This document shows, one piece after another, positions 39,628 through 46,574 of a stretch of DNA of 64,000 nucleotides. The notes under the pieces were generated by a model. The model searched no databases, was not told the origin of the DNA, and worked only from the letters and a program-made list of their open reading frames with translations. The translations under genes and the position numbers were made by a program. How positions within the stretch are numbered: the first letter of the stretch is position 1; each line of letters starts with the position of its first letter. This DNA comes from Actinomycetes bacterium (GTDB taxonomy: Bacteria > Actinomycetota > Thermoleophilia > RBG-16-64-13), in NCBI GenBank assembly GCA_024637095.1, contig JAGXFV010000018.1, forward strand, positions 1-64,000. Reading direction: 5' to 3'.

Positions 39628-41019
39628 GTGCTACCCGGCACCGGCTCCCCGGAGCAGAAGGCGGGCTCCGCTGAATCTGGCTCGGCCAAACGGCCCGTGA
39701 CCTTCCGGACCGCGCACGGCGGCCTTCACGGCGAAGTCCGGGTCCCCGGTGACAAGTCGCTTTCACATCGGGCGCTCCTTCTGGGGGCGGTGGCCACCGG
39801 GCCCGTCCCGATCAGCGGCTTCCTGCGCGCGGCGGACACCTTGTCCACCTTGGCGGCCATCCGTTCCCTGGGAGTGACAGTCGAGGACGGCGGCGGTGAG
39901 GAGCTGCTCGTACGGGGCCGGGGTTGGGAAGGCCTATCGGAGCCCGAGGACGTGATCGATGTGGGGAACGCGGGCACCCTCATTCGCCTGCTGCCCGGGA
40001 TCCTCGCCGGGATAGACCGCTTCGCGGTGCTCACCGGAGACGCCAGCATTCGCCGGCGGCCCATGGAACGCATCGTGCGACCACTTGCCGCGATGGGCGC
40101 TGCCGTCAGCGGCCGCGAGGGCGGACGCTACGCCCCTCTGGCCCTACGGGGAGGCAACCTGCGGGGCATCGAGCACCGCATGGAGGTGTCCTCCGCCCAA
40201 GTGAAGTCTTGCCTGCTGTTCGCCGGCCTGCGGGCCGAGGGAGGCACCACCGTCATCGATCCCGGCGCCTCGCGGGATCACACCGAGCGGTTGCTCGAGT
40301 TCGCCGGAATTTCGGTAAAGCGCAGCCCGCAGGGCGCCCCGGGAGAAACCTGGGTCCGGGTTGAGCCTGTGGATTCGTTTCGCCTCCCGGCCGTGCGCAT
40401 CCCTGCCGACACCAGTTCGGCGGCCTTCCTCGCGGTGGCAGCGCTGGTGGTTCCCGGCTCGGAGGTCAGCCTGGTTCAGGTGGGGCTCAATCCGACAAGG
40501 ACGGGATTGTTCCGGGTACTTCGGCGGATGGGCGCCCGCCTGGAGATCGCGCCGGACGCCGGCGAAAGCTCGCGAGCGAGCGGCCCGGAACCCATGGGGA
40601 CAGTTCGTGCTCACAGCAGCGAACTGCGGGCTACCGACGTCGGTCCGGAGGAAGTTCCCGGCATGATAGACGAGCTCCCCATCTGGGCTGTGGCGGCCGC
40701 CAAGGCTGTGGGCACCTCTCGGTTGCGGGGGGCGGCCGAGTTGCGGGTCAAGGAGAGTGACCGGATAAGCGGCATGGCCGAACTCCTGCGCGGCATTGGC
40801 GTTGAGGTCTTCGAGTACCAAGACGGCCTGGATATAGTCGGCCGGCCTCAGGGCTGGCCGGGGGGCACCGTGGAAGCCCGCGTCGACCATCGTCTGGCTA
40901 TGGCGGGCGCCGTCGCCGGACTCGCCTCCAGCGGACAGGTGACCGTGGACGACATGCGTTCCGCGGCGGTGTCCTTCCCGGGTTTCATTGCTACGATAGA
41001 GTCTCTGCAGGCCGGTTGA
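39628..41019 (+). CDS. aroA: 3-phosphoshikimate 1-carboxyvinyltransferase (EPSP synthase)
   Basis: Transfers the enolpyruvyl group of PEP to shikimate-3-phosphate. 463 aa, with PGDKSLSHRALLLGAVATG, VGNAGTLIRLLPGILAG, DASIRRRPMERI, SSAQVKSCLLFAGL, DTSSAAFLAVAALV, DELPIWAVAAA and RVKESDRI. An N-terminal extension of about 30 residues precedes the first motif. The class I or II glyphosate-sensitivity type is not assigned. GTG start 5 nt after tyrA; stop overlaps a TTG that is not the preferred cmk start. Confidence 0.96.
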   Translation: MLPGTGSPEQKAGSAESGSAKRPVTFRTAHGGLHGEVRVPGDKSLSHRALLLGAVATGPVPISGFLRAADTLSTLAAIRSLGVTVEDGGGEELLVRGRGWEGLSEPEDVIDVGNAGTLIRLLPGILAGIDRFAVLTGDASIRRRPMERIVRPLAAMGAAVSGREGGRYAPLALRGGNLRGIEHRMEVSSAQVKSCLLFAGLRAEGGTTVIDPGASRDHTERLLEFAGISVKRSPQGAPGETWVRVEPVDSFRLPAVRIPADTSSAAFLAVAALVVPGSEVSLVQVGLNPTRTGLFRVLRRMGARLEIAPDAGESSRASGPEPMGTVRAHSSELRATDVGPEEVPGMIDELPIWAVAAAKAVGTSRLRGAAELRVKESDRISGMAELLRGIGVEVFEYQDGLDIVGRPQGWPGGTVEARVDHRLAMAGAVAGLASSGQVTVDDMRSAAVSFPGFIATIESLQAG

Positions 41020-41066
41020 GGCAAAGGCCGAGCAACCCATCAGCAAAGAATGAAGGAAATCAACAG

Positions 41067-41750
41067 TTGATCATAGCCATCGACGGCCCGGCAGCTTCGG
41101 GTAAGAGCACGATCGCGCAGCGGGTCGCCGGGCGGCTAGGCCTAACCTACCTGGACACGGGCGCCATGTACCGCGCCGTCACTCTTCTCGCCTACGAGCA
41201 GGGCGTTTCGTTCGAGGACGACGACGCCTTGGGCAGCATGGCCCTGGAGCTGAAACTCCGTTTCGAGGAAGATTCCGCGGGCCCACCGCGGGTGTTCGTC
41301 GCAGACCGGGACGTCACCGAGGGGATCCGGGGCCAGCTGGTCACACAGAAGGTCAGCCTGGTGTCCGCGCACCCCAAGGTGCGCCACGCACTGACCCTTA
41401 GGCAACGGGAGTTGGCCGCCGAGGGCGACATGGTCCTCGAGGGAAGAGACACCGGCACCGTGGTCTGTCCAACTGCCGGGCTGAAAGTCTACCTGAGCGC
41501 CTCGGTCGAGGAGCGCGCCCGTCGCCGCAAGAACCAGCTGGAAGAGCAGGGAGTCTGCATCTCCCTGAAGACCCTGGAGCGGGATTTGCTGCTGCGCGAC
41601 AGCTACGATTCGGGTCGCGCGCTGGCTCCCTTGCGTAAGGCCAAGGAGGCACTCGACTTGGACACGACCACCATGTCCGTCGATGAGGTGGTCGCGGCGA
41701 TCGTGTCCGAAGCAGAACGGCGGGGGCAGGAGGATCAGGAACGATGTTGA
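41067..41750 (+). CDS. cmk: Cytidylate kinase
   Basis: Phosphorylates CMP/dCMP. Walker A IAIDGPAASGKSTIAQRVAG at the very N-terminus, YLDTGAMYRAVTLLA, the LVTQKVSLVSAHPKVR region, LEGRDTGTVVCP, and the lid with RDSYDSGRALAPL. The track start (TTG 41016) adds 17 residues; TTG 41067 follows AAGGAA at 8 nt and yields the usual 227 aa. Begins the cmk-plsC-ispH-der-plsY-gpsA run. Confidence 0.94.
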   Translation: MIIAIDGPAASGKSTIAQRVAGRLGLTYLDTGAMYRAVTLLAYEQGVSFEDDDALGSMALELKLRFEEDSAGPPRVFVADRDVTEGIRGQLVTQKVSLVSAHPKVRHALTLRQRELAAEGDMVLEGRDTGTVVCPTAGLKVYLSASVEERARRRKNQLEEQGVCISLKTLERDLLLRDSYDSGRALAPLRKAKEALDLDTTTMSVDEVVAAIVSEAERRGQEDQERC

Positions 41751-42397
41751 GGGGGCCCCTCGATACGGGCCTCTACCGCTTTCTTCATCTCTGGCTGCCG
41801 ATTTCGTTCCGCATCTTGTACCGGATGAAGATCACCGGATTGCAGAACATTCCGCGCGAAGGCGGCGTGCTGCTGGCCTGCAACCACGTCTCCAACAGCG
41901 ACCCCATCTTCGCCGCTCTCGGCGCCCCGCGGCAGGTCCATTTCATGGCAAAATCCGAGCTCTGGAAGTTCGCTCCACTTGGCTGGATCATGGATGGTGT
42001 AGGCTCCTTCCCGGTGCGGCGGGGCCAGGCGGACAGGCAGGCGGTGACGCGTGCGCTGGACGTCCTCAAAGCAGGGGCCGTCCTGGGGGTTTTCCCGGAA
42101 GGGCATCGGCAACCCGCGGGCCAACTCGGCGACCCCCAACCCGGGGTCAGCATGTTCGCCACCCGCAGCGGCGTGGTGACCATTCCCGTTGCGGTGGTGG
42201 GCACCGACCGAGTGTGGAAGGGCTGGAGACCCGGGTTTCCCCAGGTAGGCGTCCACTACGGCCCGCCGGTCGACACCGCGGTACAGGCGGAGACGAAAGT
42301 CGAGCGGCACCGGATCGTGGCCGACAGGTTGATGGCCGCGATCGCCCGTTTACTCGAGCGAGACCGGCTGCGCCAACGGCCGGGGAGGTCACGGTAA
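41744..42397 (+). CDS. plsC: 1-acyl-sn-glycerol-3-phosphate acyltransferase
   Basis: Makes phosphatidic acid at the membrane. 217 aa. Acyltransferase motif I is NHVSNSDPIF (NHxxxxD); motif III is the VFPEGHRQPAG segment, where FPEGTRS is usual; SGVVTIPVAVVG precedes the C-terminus. N-terminal hydrophobic segment FLHLWLPISFRILYRM. Starts inside cmk (7-nt overlap). Confidence 0.92.
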   Translation: MLRGPLDTGLYRFLHLWLPISFRILYRMKITGLQNIPREGGVLLACNHVSNSDPIFAALGAPRQVHFMAKSELWKFAPLGWIMDGVGSFPVRRGQADRQAVTRALDVLKAGAVLGVFPEGHRQPAGQLGDPQPGVSMFATRSGVVTIPVAVVGTDRVWKGWRPGFPQVGVHYGPPVDTAVQAETKVERHRIVADRLMAAIARLLERDRLRQRPGRSR

Positions 42398-43251
42398 TGG
42401 CACGATCACCGCTGGAGATCCGCATCTCCGATTCCGCCGGCTACTGCTGGGGGGTGCAGCGCGCGCTGGAAACGGCGCAACAGGCCGCCGACGTCGCGCA
42501 GGGGCCCATCCACACCCTGGGGCCGCTGATCCACAATCCGGCGGTCATCGCCGGCCTGGCCGAGCAGGGAATCGAGGTCATCGAGGATGCTTCCGAGAAG
42601 CAGGTCGGTACCGTGATCATCCGCTCGCACGGCGTGGCTAAAGAGGCCTTGGAGGCGCTGGCCTCCCGGGCAGTCAACATCGTCGATGCCACGTGCACCT
42701 TCGTCAAAGCCGCCCAGGAGAAGGCCGCCCGTCTGCGCGAGCAGGGCTACCTGGTAGTGGTCTTGGGCGAGCCGGATCATCCGGAGGTGCTGGGGATCCG
42801 TTCTTATGCCGGCCCCGACTCCCTGGTGGTCCAGGGTCCCGAAGACCTGCCCACGGAGTTGCCCGGCCGGCGAATCGGCGTCGTGGTGCAGACCACTCAG
42901 TCCCAGGAGAGCCTCGCCGCGCTGACCAGCGCACTTTCTCCGCGGGTGCGCGAACTGCTGGTTCACAACACCATCTGCAGCGCAACCGAGAGACGGCAGC
43001 GGGCGGCGCGTTCGATGGCCGCCGAAGTCGATCTGGTCGTGGTGGTCGGCGGAAAGAACTCGGCCAATACCACTCGACTGGCGGAGCTCTGTCGCGAGGT
43101 TCAATCCCGCACCCATCATGTCGAGTCCCCGGACGAAATTCGCCCGGAATGGATGGAAGGCGTGCGTTCGGTGGGCGTGACGGCGGGCGCCTCCACTCCC
43201 TCGGGGCAGATAGAACGCGTCACCGCCCGGCTGCGGGAGTTGGCCACATGA
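42397..43251 (+). CDS. ispH: 4-hydroxy-3-methylbut-2-enyl diphosphate reductase
   Basis: Iron-sulfur enzyme, last MEP-pathway step producing IPP and DMAPP. 284 aa starting at the ATG overlapping the plsC stop; the track frame starts earlier in another gene. The three cluster cysteines are in AGYCWGVQRAL, VDATCTFV and HNTICSAT. Also TLGPLIHNPAVI, RSHGV, VVGGKNSANTTRL and GVTAGASTPSGQIE. Complements dxs upstream. Confidence 0.96.
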   Translation: MARSPLEIRISDSAGYCWGVQRALETAQQAADVAQGPIHTLGPLIHNPAVIAGLAEQGIEVIEDASEKQVGTVIIRSHGVAKEALEALASRAVNIVDATCTFVKAAQEKAARLREQGYLVVVLGEPDHPEVLGIRSYAGPDSLVVQGPEDLPTELPGRRIGVVVQTTQSQESLAALTSALSPRVRELLVHNTICSATERRQRAARSMAAEVDLVVVVGGKNSANTTRLAELCREVQSRTHHVESPDEIRPEWMEGVRSVGVTAGASTPSGQIERVTARLRELAT

Positions 43252-44570
43252 GTGCGGCCGTGCTCCCTCGCGTCGCCATCGTGGGTTATCCCAACGTGGG
43301 CAAGTCCACTCTATTCAACCGACTAACCGAGAGCCGCGAAGCGGTGGTATCGCCGGAGGCAGGGGTGACCCGCGACCGCAAGGAAGGCCTCGCCGAATGG
43401 ATCGGCCGGGACTTCCTGATGGTCGACACCGGCGGAATCGACCTCAAATCCCAAGATTCCTTCGGAGAGCAGGTGAGGGCGCAGGCTCGTTTTGCCATCG
43501 CCGAAGCCTCGGTCGTGGTCTTCCTCGTCGACGGCAAAACCGGGGTGGGCCCCGCCGAACACGAGATCGGGGACATCCTCCGCCGCAGCGGCATACCCGT
43601 GATTCTGGCGGTTAACAAGAGCGACACCAAGTTGGCAGGAGACCGGGTGCACGAGTTCTGGGAGCTCGGACTGGGGGAGCCCTATCCGGTATCCGCGGAG
43701 CACGGCATGGGCACCGGCGACCTGCTGGATGCGGTGGTCGCCCGCCTCCCTGACCCGGAAGAAATGGGCGAGGCAGACGAACCGGTGAGGATCGCCATCG
43801 TGGGGCGCCCGAACGTGGGTAAGAGTTCGCTGGTCAACCGTCTGCTCGGCAACGAGCGGGTGATCGTCTCACCCATCCCCGGAACGACCAGAGACGCAAT
43901 CGATACTCCGGTCACCTATGAAGGCCAGGAGCTGCTCCTGGTCGATACCGCGGGGCTGCGCCGCAAGGGCAAGCGGGTGTCGACCGATGTCGAGTTTTAC
44001 AGTTCGGTACGGACCATTAGAGCGCTGGAGCGCGCCGACGTGGCGCTGATACTGGTAGACGCCCGCGAAGGGTTGGTGGATCTCGACCTGCAGGTGGCCT
44101 ACGAGGCGCAACGGGCCAGGTGCGCGACTGCCATCCTCTTCAACAAGTGGGACGAGAGCGAACTCGACCTCGAGTACGCCACCACCCGCCTCTACGCCAA
44201 GGTGCAGATGCGCCCGCCTTGGCTGACCATTTCCGCCCTGACCGGCCGCAACGTGCACCGCGTGCTGCCACTGGCACTCGACCTCTACGCACGCTACAGC
44301 CACCGCCTCCCCACCGGCGAGCTCAACCGTTGGCTGGAAACTCTGAAAGAGGTGCACTCACCTCCGCAGAAGGGGGGCAAGTCGCTCAAGTTCTTCTACA
44401 TGAGTCAGTACGAGGACTCGCCGCCACGCTTCAACGTGCGCATCAACACTCGTGCCCTGATCAACCGCAGCTACGGCTTCTTCTTCGAGAACCGCCTGCG
44501 CGAGGCCTACGGTCTCTGGGGCATTCCGCTGATCATCGACTTCGAGGGCAAGGAAGAGCGCTACTCGTGA
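43248..44570 (+). CDS. der: Ribosome-assembly GTPase Der (EngA)
   Basis: Tandem GTPase for 50S maturation. 440 aa from ATG 43248 overlapping the ispH stop. First G domain: VAIVGYPNVGKSTLFNRL, VDTGGI, AVNKSDTKL. Second: IAIVGRPNVGKSSLVNRLLG, VDTAGLRRKGK, LFNKWDESE. A KH-like C-terminal domain with KFFYMSQYEDSPPRFNV. Overlaps plsY. Confidence 0.97.
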   Translation: MSAAVLPRVAIVGYPNVGKSTLFNRLTESREAVVSPEAGVTRDRKEGLAEWIGRDFLMVDTGGIDLKSQDSFGEQVRAQARFAIAEASVVVFLVDGKTGVGPAEHEIGDILRRSGIPVILAVNKSDTKLAGDRVHEFWELGLGEPYPVSAEHGMGTGDLLDAVVARLPDPEEMGEADEPVRIAIVGRPNVGKSSLVNRLLGNERVIVSPIPGTTRDAIDTPVTYEGQELLLVDTAGLRRKGKRVSTDVEFYSSVRTIRALERADVALILVDAREGLVDLDLQVAYEAQRARCATAILFNKWDESELDLEYATTRLYAKVQMRPPWLTISALTGRNVHRVLPLALDLYARYSHRLPTGELNRWLETLKEVHSPPQKGGKSLKFFYMSQYEDSPPRFNVRINTRALINRSYGFFFENRLREAYGLWGIPLIIDFEGKEERYS

Positions 44571-45283
44571 GCGAATCGCTCCTCGGCTTGGGTCTGGTGC
44601 TCCTCGCCTACCTGGCCGGGTCCGTCTCGCCCGGCGTGATCTTGGGGCGGGCCTTTAGGGGCATCGATCTCCGGGAGCACGGCAGTGGCAACCCGGGAAC
44701 GACCAACGCTTTTCGCGTGCTGGGAACCCGGCTCGGTCTCCTGGTCTTTGCTGTCGATCTGCTCAAAGGATTTCTCCTGGTGCTTTTGGCACGGTACTTG
44801 GCGGGGCCCTGGGTGACCGTGCTTGTGGCCATGGCGGCGATACTGGGGCATAACTGGTCCCTCTTCCTGCGAGGACGCGGAGGGAAGGGAGTGGCTACGG
44901 GCGCGGGCGTCGTCCTCGCCATGATGCCGCTGACTCTGGCCCTGCTGCTCGCCGTTTTCTTTGCAGTCTTCGCCGTAACCCGCTACGTTTCCCTGGCTTC
45001 CATCAGCGCCACCGCCCTCTTTCCCGTGCTGGCCGTGGCCTTCGGTCAGCCCGACGCCTACGTTGCTTTCTCGGTGGCGGGCGCGGCCCTGGTGATAGCC
45101 GCGCACCATGCCAACATTCGCAGGCTGCTCCGGGGAGAGGAGCGAAGGGCGGTTCTGCCCCGGAGGGGCCGCCGGGGCAAGACGCACCCGCGGGGGAATA
45201 GGCATCCTGGGCGTCCACGCCGCTCCGCCCCCGGAATGGCTGCGGACAAGCCCCTGAACGGCTCCGGAGGCGAAGGCCGATGA
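44567..45283 (+). CDS. plsY: Acyl-phosphate glycerol-3-phosphate acyltransferase PlsY
   Basis: Membrane enzyme starting phospholipid synthesis from acyl-phosphate and glycerol-3-phosphate. GTG start (GTGA overlap with der), 238 aa. Conserved loops: GSVSPGVILGR, LREHGSGNPGTTNAFRVLG and GHNWSLFLRGRGGKGVATG; about five transmembrane helices. A basic C-terminal tail of roughly 45 residues (RRGRRGKTHPRG...) is longer than usual. Next gene gpsA supplies its substrate. Confidence 0.94.
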   Translation: MSESLLGLGLVLLAYLAGSVSPGVILGRAFRGIDLREHGSGNPGTTNAFRVLGTRLGLLVFAVDLLKGFLLVLLARYLAGPWVTVLVAMAAILGHNWSLFLRGRGGKGVATGAGVVLAMMPLTLALLLAVFFAVFAVTRYVSLASISATALFPVLAVAFGQPDAYVAFSVAGAALVIAAHHANIRRLLRGEERRAVLPRRGRRGKTHPRGNRHPGRPRRSAPGMAADKPLNGSGGEGR

Positions 45284-46311
45284 AGGACTGGGAATTCAGC
45301 CGCGAAAGGCCACCGAGGACCGCCGTGGTGGGTGCCGGCAGCTGGGGGACGGCGATGGCCGCGCATCTTTCCGCACTCGGAGTACCCACGACTCTTTTGG
45401 CACGCCGAAAGGAGCAGGCGGAGGCGGTGCGATCCACGCGGCATAATCCCGGTTATCTGCGGGATCTGGCCTTGCCCCAGGAGCTCGAGGTGGCGGTCAT
45501 TGGAGAGTATGACTTCTCTCGAGCTGAGCTGATGGTGCTGGCGGTTCCCAGCAAGGCCTTCACCGCCACCGTCGAGGCCTTGGCCGAGCACATAGAACCC
45601 AACACCGGCGTTCTCAGCCTGACCAAAGGGGTAGAGCCGGATACCGGTCGCCGGCTGAGCGAAGTTCTGCACAAGGTCTGGGCCGCCAAGGATCCGCACA
45701 TCGCTGTGCTCTCCGGACCAAATCACGCCGAGGAGGTCTCCCAAGGGCAGCCGACCGCCACGGTGATCGCCTCTGAGGACGAGGACTACGCCGCAGCCCT
45801 CCAGGAAATCCTGTCCAGCGAGAGCTTCCGGCCCTACCGTACGAGGGACGTGGTCGGGGTGGAACTTGCCGGGGCGGTCAAGAACGTGATCGCCCTTGCC
45901 ACGGGGATGGCCGACGGACTTGGTTTCGGCGACAACGCCCGCGCAGCCCTGATCACCCGCGGCCTGTCCGAGATGAGCCGTCTGGGCGAGGCTCTGGGCG
46001 CGAACCCCTTAACCTTCGCCGGTCTTGCGGGGATGGGGGATCTCATCGCCACCTGCACCTCGAGGCACAGCCGGAACCGGCGGGCGGGAGAGCTGATGGC
46101 CCAGGGGCACTCTCCGCTCACCATTGAGAGCGAAATGGGTATGGTGGCGGAAGGACTGACCGCGGCTCCCGCAGTTCTGGCTCTCGCCAGACGTTTGGGA
46201 GTGGAGATGCCGATCACCGACAACGTGGTTTCCGTGCTTCGCGGGGAGAAGGAAATGCAGGAGAGCGTGCGCGATCTCATGGGCCGGCCCTCTCGTCCCG
46301 AGCGGCACTAG
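45280..46311 (+). CDS. gpsA: Glycerol-3-phosphate dehydrogenase (NAD(P)+)
   Basis: Reduces dihydroxyacetone phosphate to glycerol-3-phosphate for lipids. 343 aa: AVVGAGSWGTAMAAHLSALGV, LAVPSKAFTATVEAL, LTKGVEPDTGRRLSE, LSGPNHAEEVSQGQPTATVIA, the catalytic Lys in ELAGAVKNVIALATGMADGL, and MGMVAEGLTAAPAVLALA. ATGA overlap with plsY. Last gene of the cmk-to-gpsA operon. Confidence 0.97.
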   Translation: MKDWEFSRERPPRTAVVGAGSWGTAMAAHLSALGVPTTLLARRKEQAEAVRSTRHNPGYLRDLALPQELEVAVIGEYDFSRAELMVLAVPSKAFTATVEALAEHIEPNTGVLSLTKGVEPDTGRRLSEVLHKVWAAKDPHIAVLSGPNHAEEVSQGQPTATVIASEDEDYAAALQEILSSESFRPYRTRDVVGVELAGAVKNVIALATGMADGLGFGDNARAALITRGLSEMSRLGEALGANPLTFAGLAGMGDLIATCTSRHSRNRRAGELMAQGHSPLTIESEMGMVAEGLTAAPAVLALARRLGVEMPITDNVVSVLRGEKEMQESVRDLMGRPSRPERH

Positions 46312-46313
46312 GC

Positions 46314-46322
46314 TGGTATACT
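46314..46322 (+). promoter_or_regulatory. Extended -10 promoter of tRNA-Pro
   Basis: TGGTATACT, an extended TGn-TATACT -10 element, lies directly after gpsA and 11 nt before the tRNA 5' end, so the tRNA has its own promoter with a very short leader. No good -35. Confidence 0.6.
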
Positions 46323-46333
46323 CGTTGCCGCGT

Positions 46334-46407
46334 CGGGACGTGGCGTAGCCTGGTAGCGCATCCGGCTGGGGGCCGGAAGGTCGCCGGTTCAAATCCGGCC
46401 GTCCCGA
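46334..46407 (+). tRNA. tRNA-Pro(GGG)
   Basis: Acceptor stem CGGGACG pairs perfectly with CGTCCCG and the discriminator is A. The anticodon arm is TCCGG / CTGGGGG / CCGGA, giving anticodon GGG (reads CCC/CCU proline codons). The T arm contains GGTTCAAATCC. The genomic sequence continues CCT, so the full 3' CCA is not encoded and would be added by the CCA transferase. Confidence 0.96.
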
Positions 46408-46414
46408 CCTAGTC

Positions 46415-46440
46415 ACCCCGCTCGCGCGGGGTTTCTGTCT
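46415..46440 (+). terminator. Terminator of tRNA-Pro
   Basis: Seven-bp stem ACCCCGC / GCGGGGT with a TCGC loop, followed by TTCTGTCTTCTCC. A plausible Rho-independent terminator 8 nt after the tRNA. Confidence 0.75.
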
Positions 46441-46473
46441 TCTCCTCTTCGCAGATTGCCACTTCGTTGGGTG

Positions 46474-46479
46474 TATCAT
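46474..46479 (+). promoter_or_regulatory. Candidate -10 box before sugar nucleotidyltransferase
   Basis: TATCAT, 10 nt before the ATG of a short leader ORF and about 95 nt before the main gene. No convincing -35. Confidence 0.4.
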
Positions 46480-46489
46480 TGCACCGAGC

Positions 46490-46561
46490 ATGGGCATTTC
46501 CCCGCGGTGCCGCTGTGGTTCCCTGCGGTACCGCCGTTGTCCGGCGATCCCGGCTCGCTGA
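46490..46561 (+). CDS. Possible 23-codon leader ORF
   Basis: An ATG-started frame of 23 residues, Arg- and Cys-rich (RCRCGS, YRRCP), whose TGA stop shares its last base with the AGGAGG ribosome-binding site of the next gene. This geometry would couple the two translations. It lacks a Shine-Dalgarno, consistent with leaderless initiation from the TATCAT box. It could also be chance; no homologue is recognised. Confidence 0.3.
   Translation: MGISPRCRCGSLRYRRCPAIPAR
46504..46534 (+). promoter_or_regulatory. Leader hairpin before sugar nucleotidyltransferase
   Basis: GCGGTGCCGC pairs with GCGGTACCGC over ten positions (one G-U) around an 11-nt loop. It lies inside the possible leader ORF, so a translating ribosome would melt it. 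No U-tract follows, so it is not a simple terminator. Confidence 0.45.
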
Positions 46562-46574
46562 GGAGGAGTTTGCA

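Noticed and set aside
29356-41036. Shared 13-mer AAAGGCCGAGCAA at about 29356 and 41024
   Set aside because: Chance 13-mer repeats are expected in 64 kb; no further similarity around them.
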